From positions 1 to 64,000 of the forward strand of contig AOLX01000017.1 in NCBI GenBank assembly GCA_000336895.1: 64,000 nucleotides of DNA. Direction: 5' to 3'. Of this stretch, positions 26,571 through 34,472 are shown in pieces. Made by a program: the position numbers and the translations under genes. This stretch comes from Haloarcula argentinensis DSM 12282. GTDB lineage: Archaea > Halobacteriota > Halobacteria > Halobacteriales > Haloarculaceae. The notes under the pieces were generated by a model. That model was not told where the DNA came from, ran no database searches, and saw nothing but the letters and a program-made list of their open reading frames with translations. The stretch's first letter is position 1; the number at the start of each line of letters is the position of its first letter.

Positions 26571-27338
26571 ATGGTCGACGTCCTGGAGAACAAGCGGGCC
26601 GCGACGCGGTTTCGGGTCCTCGTGGAGATTGCCGAGCGCCAGCCCGCAGTGAGTCAGGGCGAAATCGCCGACGCCGTCGGCGTGACGAGCCAGGCCGTCA
26701 GTGAGTACATCCGCGAACTCGTCGACGACGGCCTCGTCGAAAAAGAGGGGCGGTCGCGCTACCGCGTCACCAAGGAGGGCGTCGACTGGGTGTTCCAGTC
26801 CGCGACCGACGTCCGCCGGTTCGCCGACCACGTCACCGACGACGTGCTCGGGAGCGTGCAGGAGGACGCCGCTATCGCCACGGCAGATCTGGCGGAAGGC
26901 GAGACGGTGACGCTCTCGCTATCGGACGGACTGTTGCACGCCGACCCCGGCGGCGGCGACGCGACGGGCGTGACGACGACCAGCGCCGCGGAGGGCGAAG
27001 TCGTCGGCGTCACCGGCTTCGAGGGCGTCATCGACCTCGACCCCGGCCACGTCAGCGTGATACAGGTCCCGCCGGTCCGGTCGGGGCCGGTCGAGAATAT
27101 CGACGACATCGCCGCGGCCTGTGCGGATGTCCCTATTGTTACCGCCGCGGGCGTCGAGTCCGTCGTTGCGCTCCGCGATGCCGGCATCGAACCGACGACA
27201 CATTTCGCGGCGGGCGAGGTGGCCGCCGCCGCCGCATCGCGGGGACTCGATGCCGTCGTCGTCGCAACACAGGACACCGTCGGGCGCGTGACCGACGCGC
27301 TTCGCGACGCGAGCGTCGACTACGACGTGACGCAGTGA
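26571..27338 (+). CDS. Winged-helix transcriptional regulator with C-terminal effector-like domain
   Basis: The start ATG 26571 gives 255 residues. The N-terminus (about 8-70) is a winged helix: TRFRVLVEIAERQPAVSQGE and EIADAVGVTSQAVSEYIREL, with RSRYRVTKEGVDWVF as the wing. The rest (about 85-255) is a beta-rich then alpha/beta domain with VIDLDPGHVSVIQVPPVRSG and VPIVTAAGVESVVALRDAGI, plausibly for ligand sensing. This architecture is conserved in haloarchaea, but a target is not known to me. Confidence 0.8.
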   Translation: MVDVLENKRAATRFRVLVEIAERQPAVSQGEIADAVGVTSQAVSEYIRELVDDGLVEKEGRSRYRVTKEGVDWVFQSATDVRRFADHVTDDVLGSVQEDAAIATADLAEGETVTLSLSDGLLHADPGGGDATGVTTTSAAEGEVVGVTGFEGVIDLDPGHVSVIQVPPVRSGPVENIDDIAAACADVPIVTAAGVESVVALRDAGIEPTTHFAAGEVAAAAASRGLDAVVVATQDTVGRVTDALRDASVDYDVTQ

Positions 27339-27384
27339 CCCGCGAGTAGCGGGACTTTTCCGGTCGGCTGCCATCGGGATAGCC

Positions 27385-27540
27385 ATGAGCGACCACGAGA
27401 TGCATGACGCCATCGAGGCATTCCTAAACGAAGCCGACGACGCCTACGGCGAGTACGAGCAGGGCTACACCGACGCTGATGCGACGCTGCGGCGACTGGA
27501 AACGGCTATCGAGGAACTGCGGACGGCAGCCAAGGAGTAG
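27385..27540 (+). CDS. Small acidic helical protein (51 residues)
   Basis: An ATG at 27385 starts MSDHEMHDAIEAFLNEADDA, and the frame continues as an all-helical, amphipathic, Glu/Asp-rich peptide to TAG 27538-27540, ending in ETAIEELRTAAKE. The codon bias is typical of the host (GC-rich third positions). The gene sits 46 bases after the regulator and 55 before the thiolase. It is too short for a 60-residue cutoff. The heptad-like pattern suggests a coiled coil or an antitoxin-like partner, but no function is claimed. Confidence 0.62.
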   Translation: MSDHEMHDAIEAFLNEADDAYGEYEQGYTDADATLRRLETAIEELRTAAKE

Positions 27541-27595
27541 GACGCCGTCCATCGTCGGGCGAACAGTATTGTAGGATTGGGTTCATGTAGCCCGT

Positions 27596-28759
27596 ATGAC
27601 GGATGTGGTTCTGGTCGACGGCGCACGCACCGCACACGGTGAACTGCTGGGCGGGCTCTCGGGGCGGACAGCGGTGGATCTGGGCAGGGCGACCGTGGAG
27701 GGACTGCTCAATCGGACCAGCGTCGACGAAGACAGTGTCGACTGGGTCGGCCTCGGAAACGCGGTACAGGCGGGCGTTGGCCAGGTCCCGGCCAGACAGG
27801 TCGTCGTCGAGTCACCACTTCCAGACGACGTCGCCGCGACGACGCTGAACGAGGCGTCGGGGTCGGGGCTGCGGGCGATCACGACCGCCGCCGACCGCAT
27901 CGAAGCCGGGCAGGCGTCGGTGTGTCTCGCGGGTGGCATGGAGTCGATGTCGAACGCGCCGTATCTCGTTCCGGACATGCGTGGTGGTCGCCGGCACGGG
28001 AACAGCGAACTCGTCGACGCGATGATCTGGGACTCACTGTGGGACAAACACTACGACGCGCACATGGGCACGCTGACGGAGGAAATTGCCGCCGAACACG
28101 ACATTAGCCGCGAGGCCCAAGACGAGTACGCTCGGCGGAGCAACCATCGGGCCGGCGAGGCCATCCAGTCTGGGAAGTTCACCGAGGAACTCGTCCCAGT
28201 GGAAACGGCTGACGGCCTCGTGACCGAGGACGAGGGACCGCGGCCGAATACGACAGTAGACCAGCTGGCGGCGCTCCCGCCGGCATTTGCGGACGGGGGC
28301 ACGATCACCGCCGGCAACGCCTCGAAGCTCTCCGATGGCTCGGGAGCGGTGGTGCTGGCCGACGCCGAGACGGTCGAACGCGATGGACTGGGACCGATGG
28401 CCCATGTCGAGGACTACGCGGTTGCCTACCGCGACCCGTCGGAGTTCTCCATCGCGGTTCGGGACGTCGTCGCAAAGCTGCTGGAGCGCAACGACCTCGC
28501 CGTCGCCGACGTGGATCACTTCGAACTCAACGAAGCGTTCGCCGCACAGATGGTGTACGTCGCCGACGAACTCGACATCCCCGCCGAGAAACACAACCCA
28601 CTCGGCGGCGCGGTGGCGCTCGGGCATCCTATCGGAGCCAGCGGCGGTATCCTCACGACCACGATGCTGTACGCGATGGAGCGAGCGGATCATCACCGCG
28701 GCATCGTGGGGATGAGCGTCGGCGGTGGCGGCGCGATTGCGATGTCCGTGGTCCGGTAA
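27596..28759 (+). CDS. Haloarchaeal-type thiolase with Ser at both catalytic Cys positions
   Basis: This 387-residue protein has the thiolase fold and the conserved NEAFAAQ and GHPIGASGG motifs with the catalytic His. Yet the N-terminal nucleophile motif, normally NxxCGSG, reads NEASGSGLRA with Ser88. The C-terminal Cys motif reads GMSVGGGGAIAM with Ser374. I recall a report that beta-ketothiolases of Haloferax mediterranei use Ser-His-His in place of Cys, often with an OB-fold partner subunit, which is not adjacent here. Role is probably acyl-CoA condensation or cleavage. A 33-base repeat of its 3' end follows the stop. Confidence 0.85.
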   Translation: MTDVVLVDGARTAHGELLGGLSGRTAVDLGRATVEGLLNRTSVDEDSVDWVGLGNAVQAGVGQVPARQVVVESPLPDDVAATTLNEASGSGLRAITTAADRIEAGQASVCLAGGMESMSNAPYLVPDMRGGRRHGNSELVDAMIWDSLWDKHYDAHMGTLTEEIAAEHDISREAQDEYARRSNHRAGEAIQSGKFTEELVPVETADGLVTEDEGPRPNTTVDQLAALPPAFADGGTITAGNASKLSDGSGAVVLADAETVERDGLGPMAHVEDYAVAYRDPSEFSIAVRDVVAKLLERNDLAVADVDHFELNEAFAAQMVYVADELDIPAEKHNPLGGAVALGHPIGASGGILTTTMLYAMERADHHRGIVGMSVGGGGAIAMSVVR

Positions 28760-28816
28760 GCCCCGCCAGCGACGAGGCGAGTAAGCGTCGGCGGTGGCGG
28801 CGCGATTGCGATGTCC
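28715..28816 (+). repeat. 33-bp direct repeat duplicating the thiolase 3' end
   Basis: Positions 28715-28747, coding for the thiolase C-terminal SVGGGGAIAMS, are repeated exactly at 28784-28816, 69 bases downstream. The second copy is in the same frame but lies beyond the TAA stop at 28757-28759, and ends with TCC AGA TAG. The duplication length is a multiple of three. It looks like a tandem duplication that left a nonfunctional second tail, or a shifted stop. Confidence 0.9.
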
Positions 28817-28907
28817 AGATAGCGTGAAATCCAGCTGAACTGAAAGTGGAAAGAGAGAGAGGGACGCTACGCACGGGATCAGTCGAAACGAGAGAATAGC
28901 AAGCAGA

Positions 28908-30740
28908 TTACGAGCTTGTTTTTCCGATTTCTTCCAGGGTAAGTGTGTAGTCTCCGCGTCCGCTGTAGACATACACGAGTATGCCGATCTCGCTGATCTG
29001 TGAGAAACCGTCGATGATTATCTGTTCGTTACTGTCCTGCGTATAGGACGCGCGATCGTAGTCGTTCGGAGTGGGTGTGCGGCCGTCGAAGGAGACATAC
29101 AGGTCGAAATCGGCGTCAGATGGGCCATCGAGACTGAGGATTAGCTGCATAGGCGACTCCGTCTTGAGGGAGTACGTCTGCTTGTCATAATCGAGCATCC
29201 CATCGAGTGACCCGGACAGCTCTTCGGTGAGACGGTCTTTCGATTCATCAGTGACGGAGACGCTGACTGACGTGGTTGTCTCAGCACCATCGTTGTCAGT
29301 CGCAGTGACGGTGACGGTGTAGTCGCCAGTGTCGGTGTACGTGTGGCTGACCTCCGTCGCGTCCGCACCCTCGATGGGGTCAGAGCCGTCGCCGAACTCC
29401 CAGCGGTAGTTCGTTATCGAGCCGTCGGGGTCACGGGAGCCACTGGCATCGAAGATGACCTCCTTATTGACAGTGACAGTTCGTGAGTCGTCGTTGAGCG
29501 TCACGATCGGCGGTTCGTTTTCCGTTCCACCACCGACAGTTACGAAGTTGTATGCATCCGCGAGGCCGAAACCGACGAACTGGCCGTCTGCGTCCAGTGG
29601 CTGGGCGGTGTCGAGAAGGTTCTGTCGGGTCTGGCTGGCGGGCCAATCGTGTCTGTCCAGTCCAAGCGCGGCAACGCCAGCGACAGCAGGACTCGCCATT
29701 GACGTTCCAGGGAACTGCGCGTAGTCTCCACCCGGAACAGATGAGAGTACGTCATTACCCGGTGCCGCAATGTCGACCTTCTCGCCGTAGTTCGAGAATT
29801 CGGTCGGGCTCTTGTTCTGATCGACGGCACCAACGGCAACACATTCTTCGTAGGCTGCTGGGTACGACACGTCCTGCTGGCTTGGGGGGTCACCGTCCTG
29901 ATGGTTACCAGCTGCACAGATGAGGAGGACACCCTGATTCCACGCGTACGAGACGGCGTTTTTCATTGTCTGGTTGTAGCCGCCGCCACCGAGAGACATA
30001 TTGATGATGTCCGCCCCTTGGTCGGTCGCCCACTCGACAGCGTTAGCGATATCGGCGGTTCGGCCCCCATTCGGGCCGAGTGCACGGCAACTCAGGAGCC
30101 GGGAGTTACTGACACCTGCAATTCCGGTTTCGTCGTTCGTTTCGCCGGCAGCAATGCCGGAGACGTGTGTCCCATGCTGAGCAGATTGTGGGGCGGGGTC
30201 GTTGTCGTCGTCGACGAAGTCACGTCCTTTCTGACTCCCGAACTGCCCGTCAAGGTCGGGATGGGTGTAATCTGTACCAGTGTCTATGACGGCGATGGTG
30301 ACGTCTTCGCTTCCGAACGTAATATCCCATGCTTTCGGGGCATTGACCAGTTGTGGCGCGTACTGGCTGTCGAACTTCGGATCGTTCGGCACCGTGGCGA
30401 TCGGTTCGCGAACGTGGTTGAATTCCGTATATTTGACGCCGTCAATCGTTTCGACTGTCGGAAGGATTTCGCTCTTGAATTTCTGCGGGACTGCTGAGCG
30501 AAGATACGAAAGTGACTCGTTCACGTCGAGGATATCGAGCTGTTCGAGGTCAGACCGTTCCTTTATTTTGTCATGAATATCAGAGGCGTTTTTATCATTC
30601 GATATACCGATCAGATATTCTTCTGTATCAGATTCCTGTGATGCGCTGACTTCTCCACCAAAAGCTGCGACGGTTACAACGGAACCGAGTGCCTTGATAA
30701 CTGATCTTCTGGACGGTTTCGGCAGGGTATGTCGGGACAT
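28908..30740 (-). CDS. Halolysin-like subtilase with Tat signal, PKD and PPC-like domains
   Basis: This 610-residue protein starts with a twin-arginine signal (SRRSVIKALGSVVTVAAFGG). A prodomain covers about 40-125. The subtilisin catalytic triad is Asp153 (AVIDTGTDYTHPDLDGQ), His189 (QHGTHVSGIAAG) and Ser347 (GTSMASPAVAG), with oxyanion Asn279. A PKD domain follows (about 415-500, VIFDASGSRDPDGSITNYRW). A C-terminal domain of prepeptidase type (about 510-605, with LYVSFDGRTPTPNDYD) ends the protein. It is an extracellular protease active in high salt. Its promoter region (30741-30860) is AT-rich. Confidence 0.93.
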   Translation of the reverse strand: MSRHTLPKPSRRSVIKALGSVVTVAAFGGEVSASQESDTEEYLIGISNDKNASDIHDKIKERSDLEQLDILDVNESLSYLRSAVPQKFKSEILPTVETIDGVKYTEFNHVREPIATVPNDPKFDSQYAPQLVNAPKAWDITFGSEDVTIAVIDTGTDYTHPDLDGQFGSQKGRDFVDDDNDPAPQSAQHGTHVSGIAAGETNDETGIAGVSNSRLLSCRALGPNGGRTADIANAVEWATDQGADIINMSLGGGGYNQTMKNAVSYAWNQGVLLICAAGNHQDGDPPSQQDVSYPAAYEECVAVGAVDQNKSPTEFSNYGEKVDIAAPGNDVLSSVPGGDYAQFPGTSMASPAVAGVAALGLDRHDWPASQTRQNLLDTAQPLDADGQFVGFGLADAYNFVTVGGGTENEPPIVTLNDDSRTVTVNKEVIFDASGSRDPDGSITNYRWEFGDGSDPIEGADATEVSHTYTDTGDYTVTVTATDNDGAETTTSVSVSVTDESKDRLTEELSGSLDGMLDYDKQTYSLKTESPMQLILSLDGPSDADFDLYVSFDGRTPTPNDYDRASYTQDSNEQIIIDGFSQISEIGILVYVYSGRGDYTLTLEEIGKTSS

Positions 30741-30991
30741 CCGACTCCCACTAAATATGGGTGGGTTATAAAATTAATATATAATTCCTCATGCAGCCCA
30801 GTGTCTAATAAACAAAATTATATATGTTGCTTTATAAATACGTGTTTATTTTGTTTTCTGATATGTAAAGTATCGGTTATAAACGGTATAAAAGTTTATT
30901 GCGGCTGGCAATAGCGACAGAACAGGCAGATGCCGCTAATGCTACCGAAGCACAAGGAAGAATTATCGGGCCGGCCGCCCCCAGACAGAAT
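30741..30991. other. AT-rich divergent promoter region
   Basis: No gene is seen in this 251-base gap between the divergent protease and aminotransferase genes. It is much richer in A and T than its surroundings. It contains TTATAAAATTAATATATAAT around 30767-30786, which suits the protease on the minus strand, and GGTATAAAAG at 30885-30894, which suits the aminotransferase. No repeat or hairpin is obvious. Confidence 0.6.
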
Positions 30992-32113
30992 ATGACTGGG
31001 TTTTCCCGACGGGTAGAGCAGGTATCGATCTCAGGCATCCGCGAAGTGTTCGAGGCGGCGGGCGAGGACGCGATCAACCTCGGACTCGGCCAGCCGGACT
31101 TCCCGACGCCGAAGCACGCCCGTCAAGCGGCAGTCGAGGCAATTCAGGCGGGGGAAGTCGACGCCTACACGTCGAACAAGGGAACCGAAGCACTCAGAGA
31201 AGCAATCGCCGCCAAGCACGAACGAGACAACGACCTTGATGTCGACCCCGGGGACATAATCGCCACCTCGGGTGGGAGTGAAGCGCTGCACATCGCGCTG
31301 GAAGCCCACGTCGATGCAGGGCAGGAAGTCATCTTCCCGGACCCAGGGTTCGTCTCTTATGACGCGCTGACACACCTCGCAGGCGGGACGCCGCGGCCGG
31401 TCCCGCTGCGCGAGGACCTCACGATGGCTCCCGAGACAGTTGAGGAGGCCATCACCGACGACACGGCGGCGTTTGTCGTGAACTCGCCCGCAAACCCGAC
31501 CGGAGCGGTCCAGTCCCCGGAAGATATGCGGGAGTTCGCCCGTATCGCCGACGAGCACGACGTGCTGTGTATCTCCGACGAAGTGTACGAACATCAGGTG
31601 TTCGAGGGTGAGCACCGCTCGCCGGCGGAGTTCAGCGACACGGGCAACGTCGTCGTCGTCAACGCCTGCTCGAAGGCGTATTCGATGACAGGCTGGCGGC
31701 TCGGATGGGTTACCGGCGCGACAGACCGTATCGAGCGGATGCTACGGGTCCACCAGTACGCCCAGGCCTGTGCGTCCGCACCGGCCCAGTACGCCGCCGA
31801 GGCGGCCCTGACCGGCCCGCAGGACCAGGTGACGGAGATGCGCGAGGCGTTCCAGGAGCGCCGCGACGTACTGCTGGACGGCCTCGACGAGATGGGGCTG
31901 GACTGTCCGACACCCAAGGGCGCGTTCTACGCGATGCCGAAGGTCCCCGACGGGTGGGTGAACGAAGTCATCGACCGCGGTGTCGTCGTCGTCCCCGGCG
32001 ACGCCTTCGGCGAACACGGCGCGGGCTACGCTCGCATCTCCTACGCGACGGACATGGAGACGCTGAAGGAAGCCATCGACATCATGGCCGACGCGACGGC
32101 GGCGGTCCGCTGA
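30992..32113 (+). CDS. Class I/II PLP-dependent aminotransferase
   Basis: The start ATG 30992 (MTGFSRRVEQVSISGIREVF) gives 373 residues; an open extension to 30899 lies in the promoter region. The fold-type I signatures are visible: NLGLGQPDFPTPKHA near 28-42, NSPANPTGAVQSPEDMREFA, SDEVYEHQVFEG, and the PLP lysine in NACSKAYSMTGWRLGW. The family includes aspartate and aromatic aminotransferases; the substrate is not fixed by the sequence. The gap before it is AT-rich with TATA-like bases (GGTATAAAAG, 30885-30894). Confidence 0.9.
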   Translation: MTGFSRRVEQVSISGIREVFEAAGEDAINLGLGQPDFPTPKHARQAAVEAIQAGEVDAYTSNKGTEALREAIAAKHERDNDLDVDPGDIIATSGGSEALHIALEAHVDAGQEVIFPDPGFVSYDALTHLAGGTPRPVPLREDLTMAPETVEEAITDDTAAFVVNSPANPTGAVQSPEDMREFARIADEHDVLCISDEVYEHQVFEGEHRSPAEFSDTGNVVVVNACSKAYSMTGWRLGWVTGATDRIERMLRVHQYAQACASAPAQYAAEAALTGPQDQVTEMREAFQERRDVLLDGLDEMGLDCPTPKGAFYAMPKVPDGWVNEVIDRGVVVVPGDAFGEHGAGYARISYATDMETLKEAIDIMADATAAVR

Positions 32114-32315
32114 GCGCTCGCAGACGAGTGGGCCCGCGGACAGTCGTCCCGAAATTGGAACAGTCTCGGAAGAGAGTGCGAAGAAACGCTTTATTCGCCG
32201 CCCGTCTTGGCTCTCGTATTCCATCGTGGCACATGCATCCGAGTCCAGCGCGCTGGTTGGCGGGGAGAGACAGGACTATAGGACGGGCAGACACAGTTCC
32301 CAGGAGGACAGTGGG

Positions 32316-32594
32316 ATGGAGAAAGCGCTCTGGTATCTGCTGACGGCGACGCGCGGCGGCGCCAACCGGGCGCGTATCATCGACGCTCTTTCGGACCGAC
32401 CGATGAACGCCAACGAACTCGCCGACGAACTCGACGTGGGCTACAAGACGATCAGGCATCACATGGAACAGCTAGAGGACCACGACGTGGTCGAATCCGG
32501 CGACGAAGAGTACGCCAAACTCTACTTCCTGACCGACCGGTTCGACAACTACCGTGACACCTTCGAAGAAATCGTGGAGAAGATGGACGAATGA
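32316..32594 (+). CDS. ArsR-like winged-helix transcriptional regulator
   Basis: The ATG at 32316 starts MEKALWYLLTATRGGANRAR, the usual start of this haloarchaeal family, giving 92 residues. GTG 32226 is an alternative that would add 30 low-quality residues. The winged-helix core is clear: IIDALSDRPMNANELADELD and VGYKTIRHHMEQLEDHDVVE, ending in a wing and helix. These proteins often sit next to halocyanin and nitrogen-oxide metabolism genes. It probably regulates the downstream membrane gene or the DUF2249 operon, which is inference. Confidence 0.82.
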   Translation: MEKALWYLLTATRGGANRARIIDALSDRPMNANELADELDVGYKTIRHHMEQLEDHDVVESGDEEYAKLYFLTDRFDNYRDTFEEIVEKMDE

Positions 32595-32646
32595 GGGGAC
32601 AAACCACCATCCGGACCGCGGCCAGCCAACAGGAGCGGTGGTGCTG

Positions 32647-32943
32647 ATGGCGATGGGACCGCTCATCACCGCCGCAGCCATCGTTGGCGGGCTTAACGTC
32701 CTATTGTTGCTCCCACTGCTGGGCGTCTGGGTCCGCAACTACGCGACGTTCCGGACGGGACTCGTCGCCGGCCTCATCGCTTTCGCCGTCGCGATGCTCG
32801 CCGAGAACGCCATCGCTGTCTACTTCTTCTTCTCGATGCAGAGCTTCTACGCCGGCGACCCACACGTCCAGCAAGCTGTACTGGTCCTGCGCTCGTTACA
32901 GTTCGTTGCGATTGCCGGACTGAGCTACACCACGCTTCGGTAG
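32647..32943 (+). CDS. Three-helix membrane protein
   Basis: The ATG at 32647 gives a 98-residue protein MAMGPLITAAAIVGGLNVLL with three hydrophobic helices (about 5-27, 33-55, 70-95). A short hydrophilic loop (SFYAGDPHVQQ) sits between the last two. It follows the winged-helix gene by about 50 bases and is probably co-transcribed. The wHTH plus small-membrane-protein pairing recurs in haloarchaea, but no function is established. Confidence 0.7.
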   Translation: MAMGPLITAAAIVGGLNVLLLLPLLGVWVRNYATFRTGLVAGLIAFAVAMLAENAIAVYFFFSMQSFYAGDPHVQQAVLVLRSLQFVAIAGLSYTTLR

Positions 32944-33008
32944 CGCGATACCATAGCAGTATGCTAGGGCTTTCAGCCTCCGATCACAGTGTTGTACCGC
33001 TACAGAGG

Positions 33009-33020
33009 CGAACACGTTCG
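33009..33020. promoter_or_regulatory. CGAA-N4-TTCG palindrome upstream of DUF2249
   Basis: CGAACACGTTCG lies 38 bases before the ATG at 33059. It matches the same half-site pair seen in the promoters of the RiPP operon and the Bat-type regulator at 37286. It is a candidate binding site for one of the two Bat-type regulators nearby. Confidence 0.6.
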
Positions 33021-33058
33021 GGACAAGCGCCTGACTGGCGGGGACCGTTATCTGACGT

Positions 33059-33292
33059 ATGAGCACAGATCACCAAGAATCGGTACAGGAACTCGACGTC
33101 CGGGATGTCGACGGGGAACCGTTTGAACAGATCATGAACGCCCTCGATTCTGTCAGCGAAAGCGAGGCGCTCCGGCTGGTGAACAGCTTCGAACCGGTGC
33201 CGCTGTACGACGTCCTCTCGAAGGAAGGGTACCAGTACGACACGGAGCAGGTCGCCGACGAGGAGTGGCACGTCACGATCCGGCCGGAGTGA
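33059..33292 (+). CDS. DUF2249 domain protein
   Basis: This 77-residue soluble protein has the DUF2249 pattern LDVRDVDGEPFEQIMNALDS, EALRLVNSFEPVPLYDVLSK, and the end YDTEQVADEEWHVTIRPE. DUF2249 proteins resemble the TusA/SirA fold and are frequently found next to nitric-oxide or nitrite-metabolism genes, where a role in metal centre or heme handling is suspected. It is one base from the NnrS-like gene, so the two form an operon. A CGAA-N4-TTCG palindrome lies upstream. Confidence 0.88.
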   Translation: MSTDHQESVQELDVRDVDGEPFEQIMNALDSVSESEALRLVNSFEPVPLYDVLSKEGYQYDTEQVADEEWHVTIRPE

Positions 33293-33293
33293 G

Positions 33294-34454
33294 ATGCGTC
33301 CCGAGCGCGTCTCGCGGTGGTTCGTCACCGTCAGCGCGCTGTTTTTCCTCGGCTTCCACGCCGCAATGGCGGTCGCCGCGCCCCGTCGCGTCGTCGTTAC
33401 GCTCGGTCTGTACGGGTTCGTCCTGCACGTCCTGTTCGGGAAGGCCTACGCGCTCGTTCCGTCGTACTTCGATCGGGACCTCGCGTGGGAACTGGGGCCG
33501 GCCGTCCAGTTCCCGCTGTCCGTCCTCGGCACAACAGGGCTGGCGCTTACACCGCTCGGTCCACCATGGCTCCGACCAGTCGGGACTGCGCTCTGGGCCG
33601 GCGGCGTCGCAGTGTTTCTCAGCACGCTAGGATGGACAATTCGCGACAACGTCACTGGCGTGGCAACAGGGACCGGCGGTCCAAACGCCCACAGGGAGCC
33701 GGTCGACCGGACTGCCAACGTCGCAGTCCCGATAGCGCTCGGCTACCTCGCACTTGCGGCCGGTGGTGCGCTCGTTACCGTCGCCGGCTTCGGGTCGGTA
33801 CACCCCCAACAACTGTCGCACTTACTCGCTACGGGGACAGTCGCGCTGTTCGTCTTCGGCGTCGGTTTCCGGCTGTTTCCCCGGTTTCTGGTTGCCGAAG
33901 CGCCGCGACCGATCGTTACGGTAGTCATCGCTGCCGGCGCTGTCGGTCCCGCATTGCTCGGCTTCGGGCTGTTCGAACCCGGACTTCTCCTCGTCGGTGG
34001 CGTCATCGAAGCCATCGCAGTCGCAGGATTCACGCTGTCATATCTGGTCCTGTTCCTGCGGTCGGAGCGCCGTCAAGTCGGGTTCTACGCGGTGCTACTG
34101 GCAGTGGTGGTCGGGGTCGTCGGTATCGGACTCGGACTGACTATCGCCGCAACCGGTCGGGACCCGGCGCTGGTCAGCGCACACTATCGGGCGATGTTGG
34201 CGGGCTTTCTCGGACTCACTGTGGTCGGGGCGGCGTTCCAGTTCTATCCGCCGGCCGTCGGCGTCTGGCCCTACGCTGATGACCGGACTGCGCTGCTGTC
34301 GATAGGGCTGCTTGGTGGTGGACTCGGCATACAACTACTCGGTCTCATCGGTCGGTTCGGCTGGATGAGATCAGTCGGCACAGTGGCTGGCGTTGTCGGC
34401 GCACTCTGCTATACGTATCTCCTGTTAGCGGCGTTCGCTCGCCGATGGCAGTAG
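33294..34454 (+). CDS. NnrS/heme-copper-oxidase-I-like membrane protein
   Basis: This 386-residue protein has about 12 helices. Histidines are placed within helices as in NnrS or heme-copper oxidase subunit I-like proteins: FLGFHAAMA, FVLHVLFGKAYALVP, HPQQLSHLLATG, and AHYRAMLAGFLGL. NnrS family proteins relate to nitric-oxide stress. The assignment is from pattern and neighbours (DUF2249, Bat-type regulators) and could be wrong at family level, but a heme-binding membrane protein is a fair reading. It is one base after DUF2249. Confidence 0.65.
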   Translation: MRPERVSRWFVTVSALFFLGFHAAMAVAAPRRVVVTLGLYGFVLHVLFGKAYALVPSYFDRDLAWELGPAVQFPLSVLGTTGLALTPLGPPWLRPVGTALWAGGVAVFLSTLGWTIRDNVTGVATGTGGPNAHREPVDRTANVAVPIALGYLALAAGGALVTVAGFGSVHPQQLSHLLATGTVALFVFGVGFRLFPRFLVAEAPRPIVTVVIAAGAVGPALLGFGLFEPGLLLVGGVIEAIAVAGFTLSYLVLFLRSERRQVGFYAVLLAVVVGVVGIGLGLTIAATGRDPALVSAHYRAMLAGFLGLTVVGAAFQFYPPAVGVWPYADDRTALLSIGLLGGGLGIQLLGLIGRFGWMRSVGTVAGVVGALCYTYLLLAAFARRWQ

Positions 34455-34472
34455 GATCTCCCCGTCACGATC

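Noticed and set aside
32226..32315. GTG start extending the ArsR-like regulator by 30 residues
   Set aside because: The extension is low quality, while MEKALWYLL at 32316 is the normal family start. A leaderless transcript from 32226 cannot be excluded.
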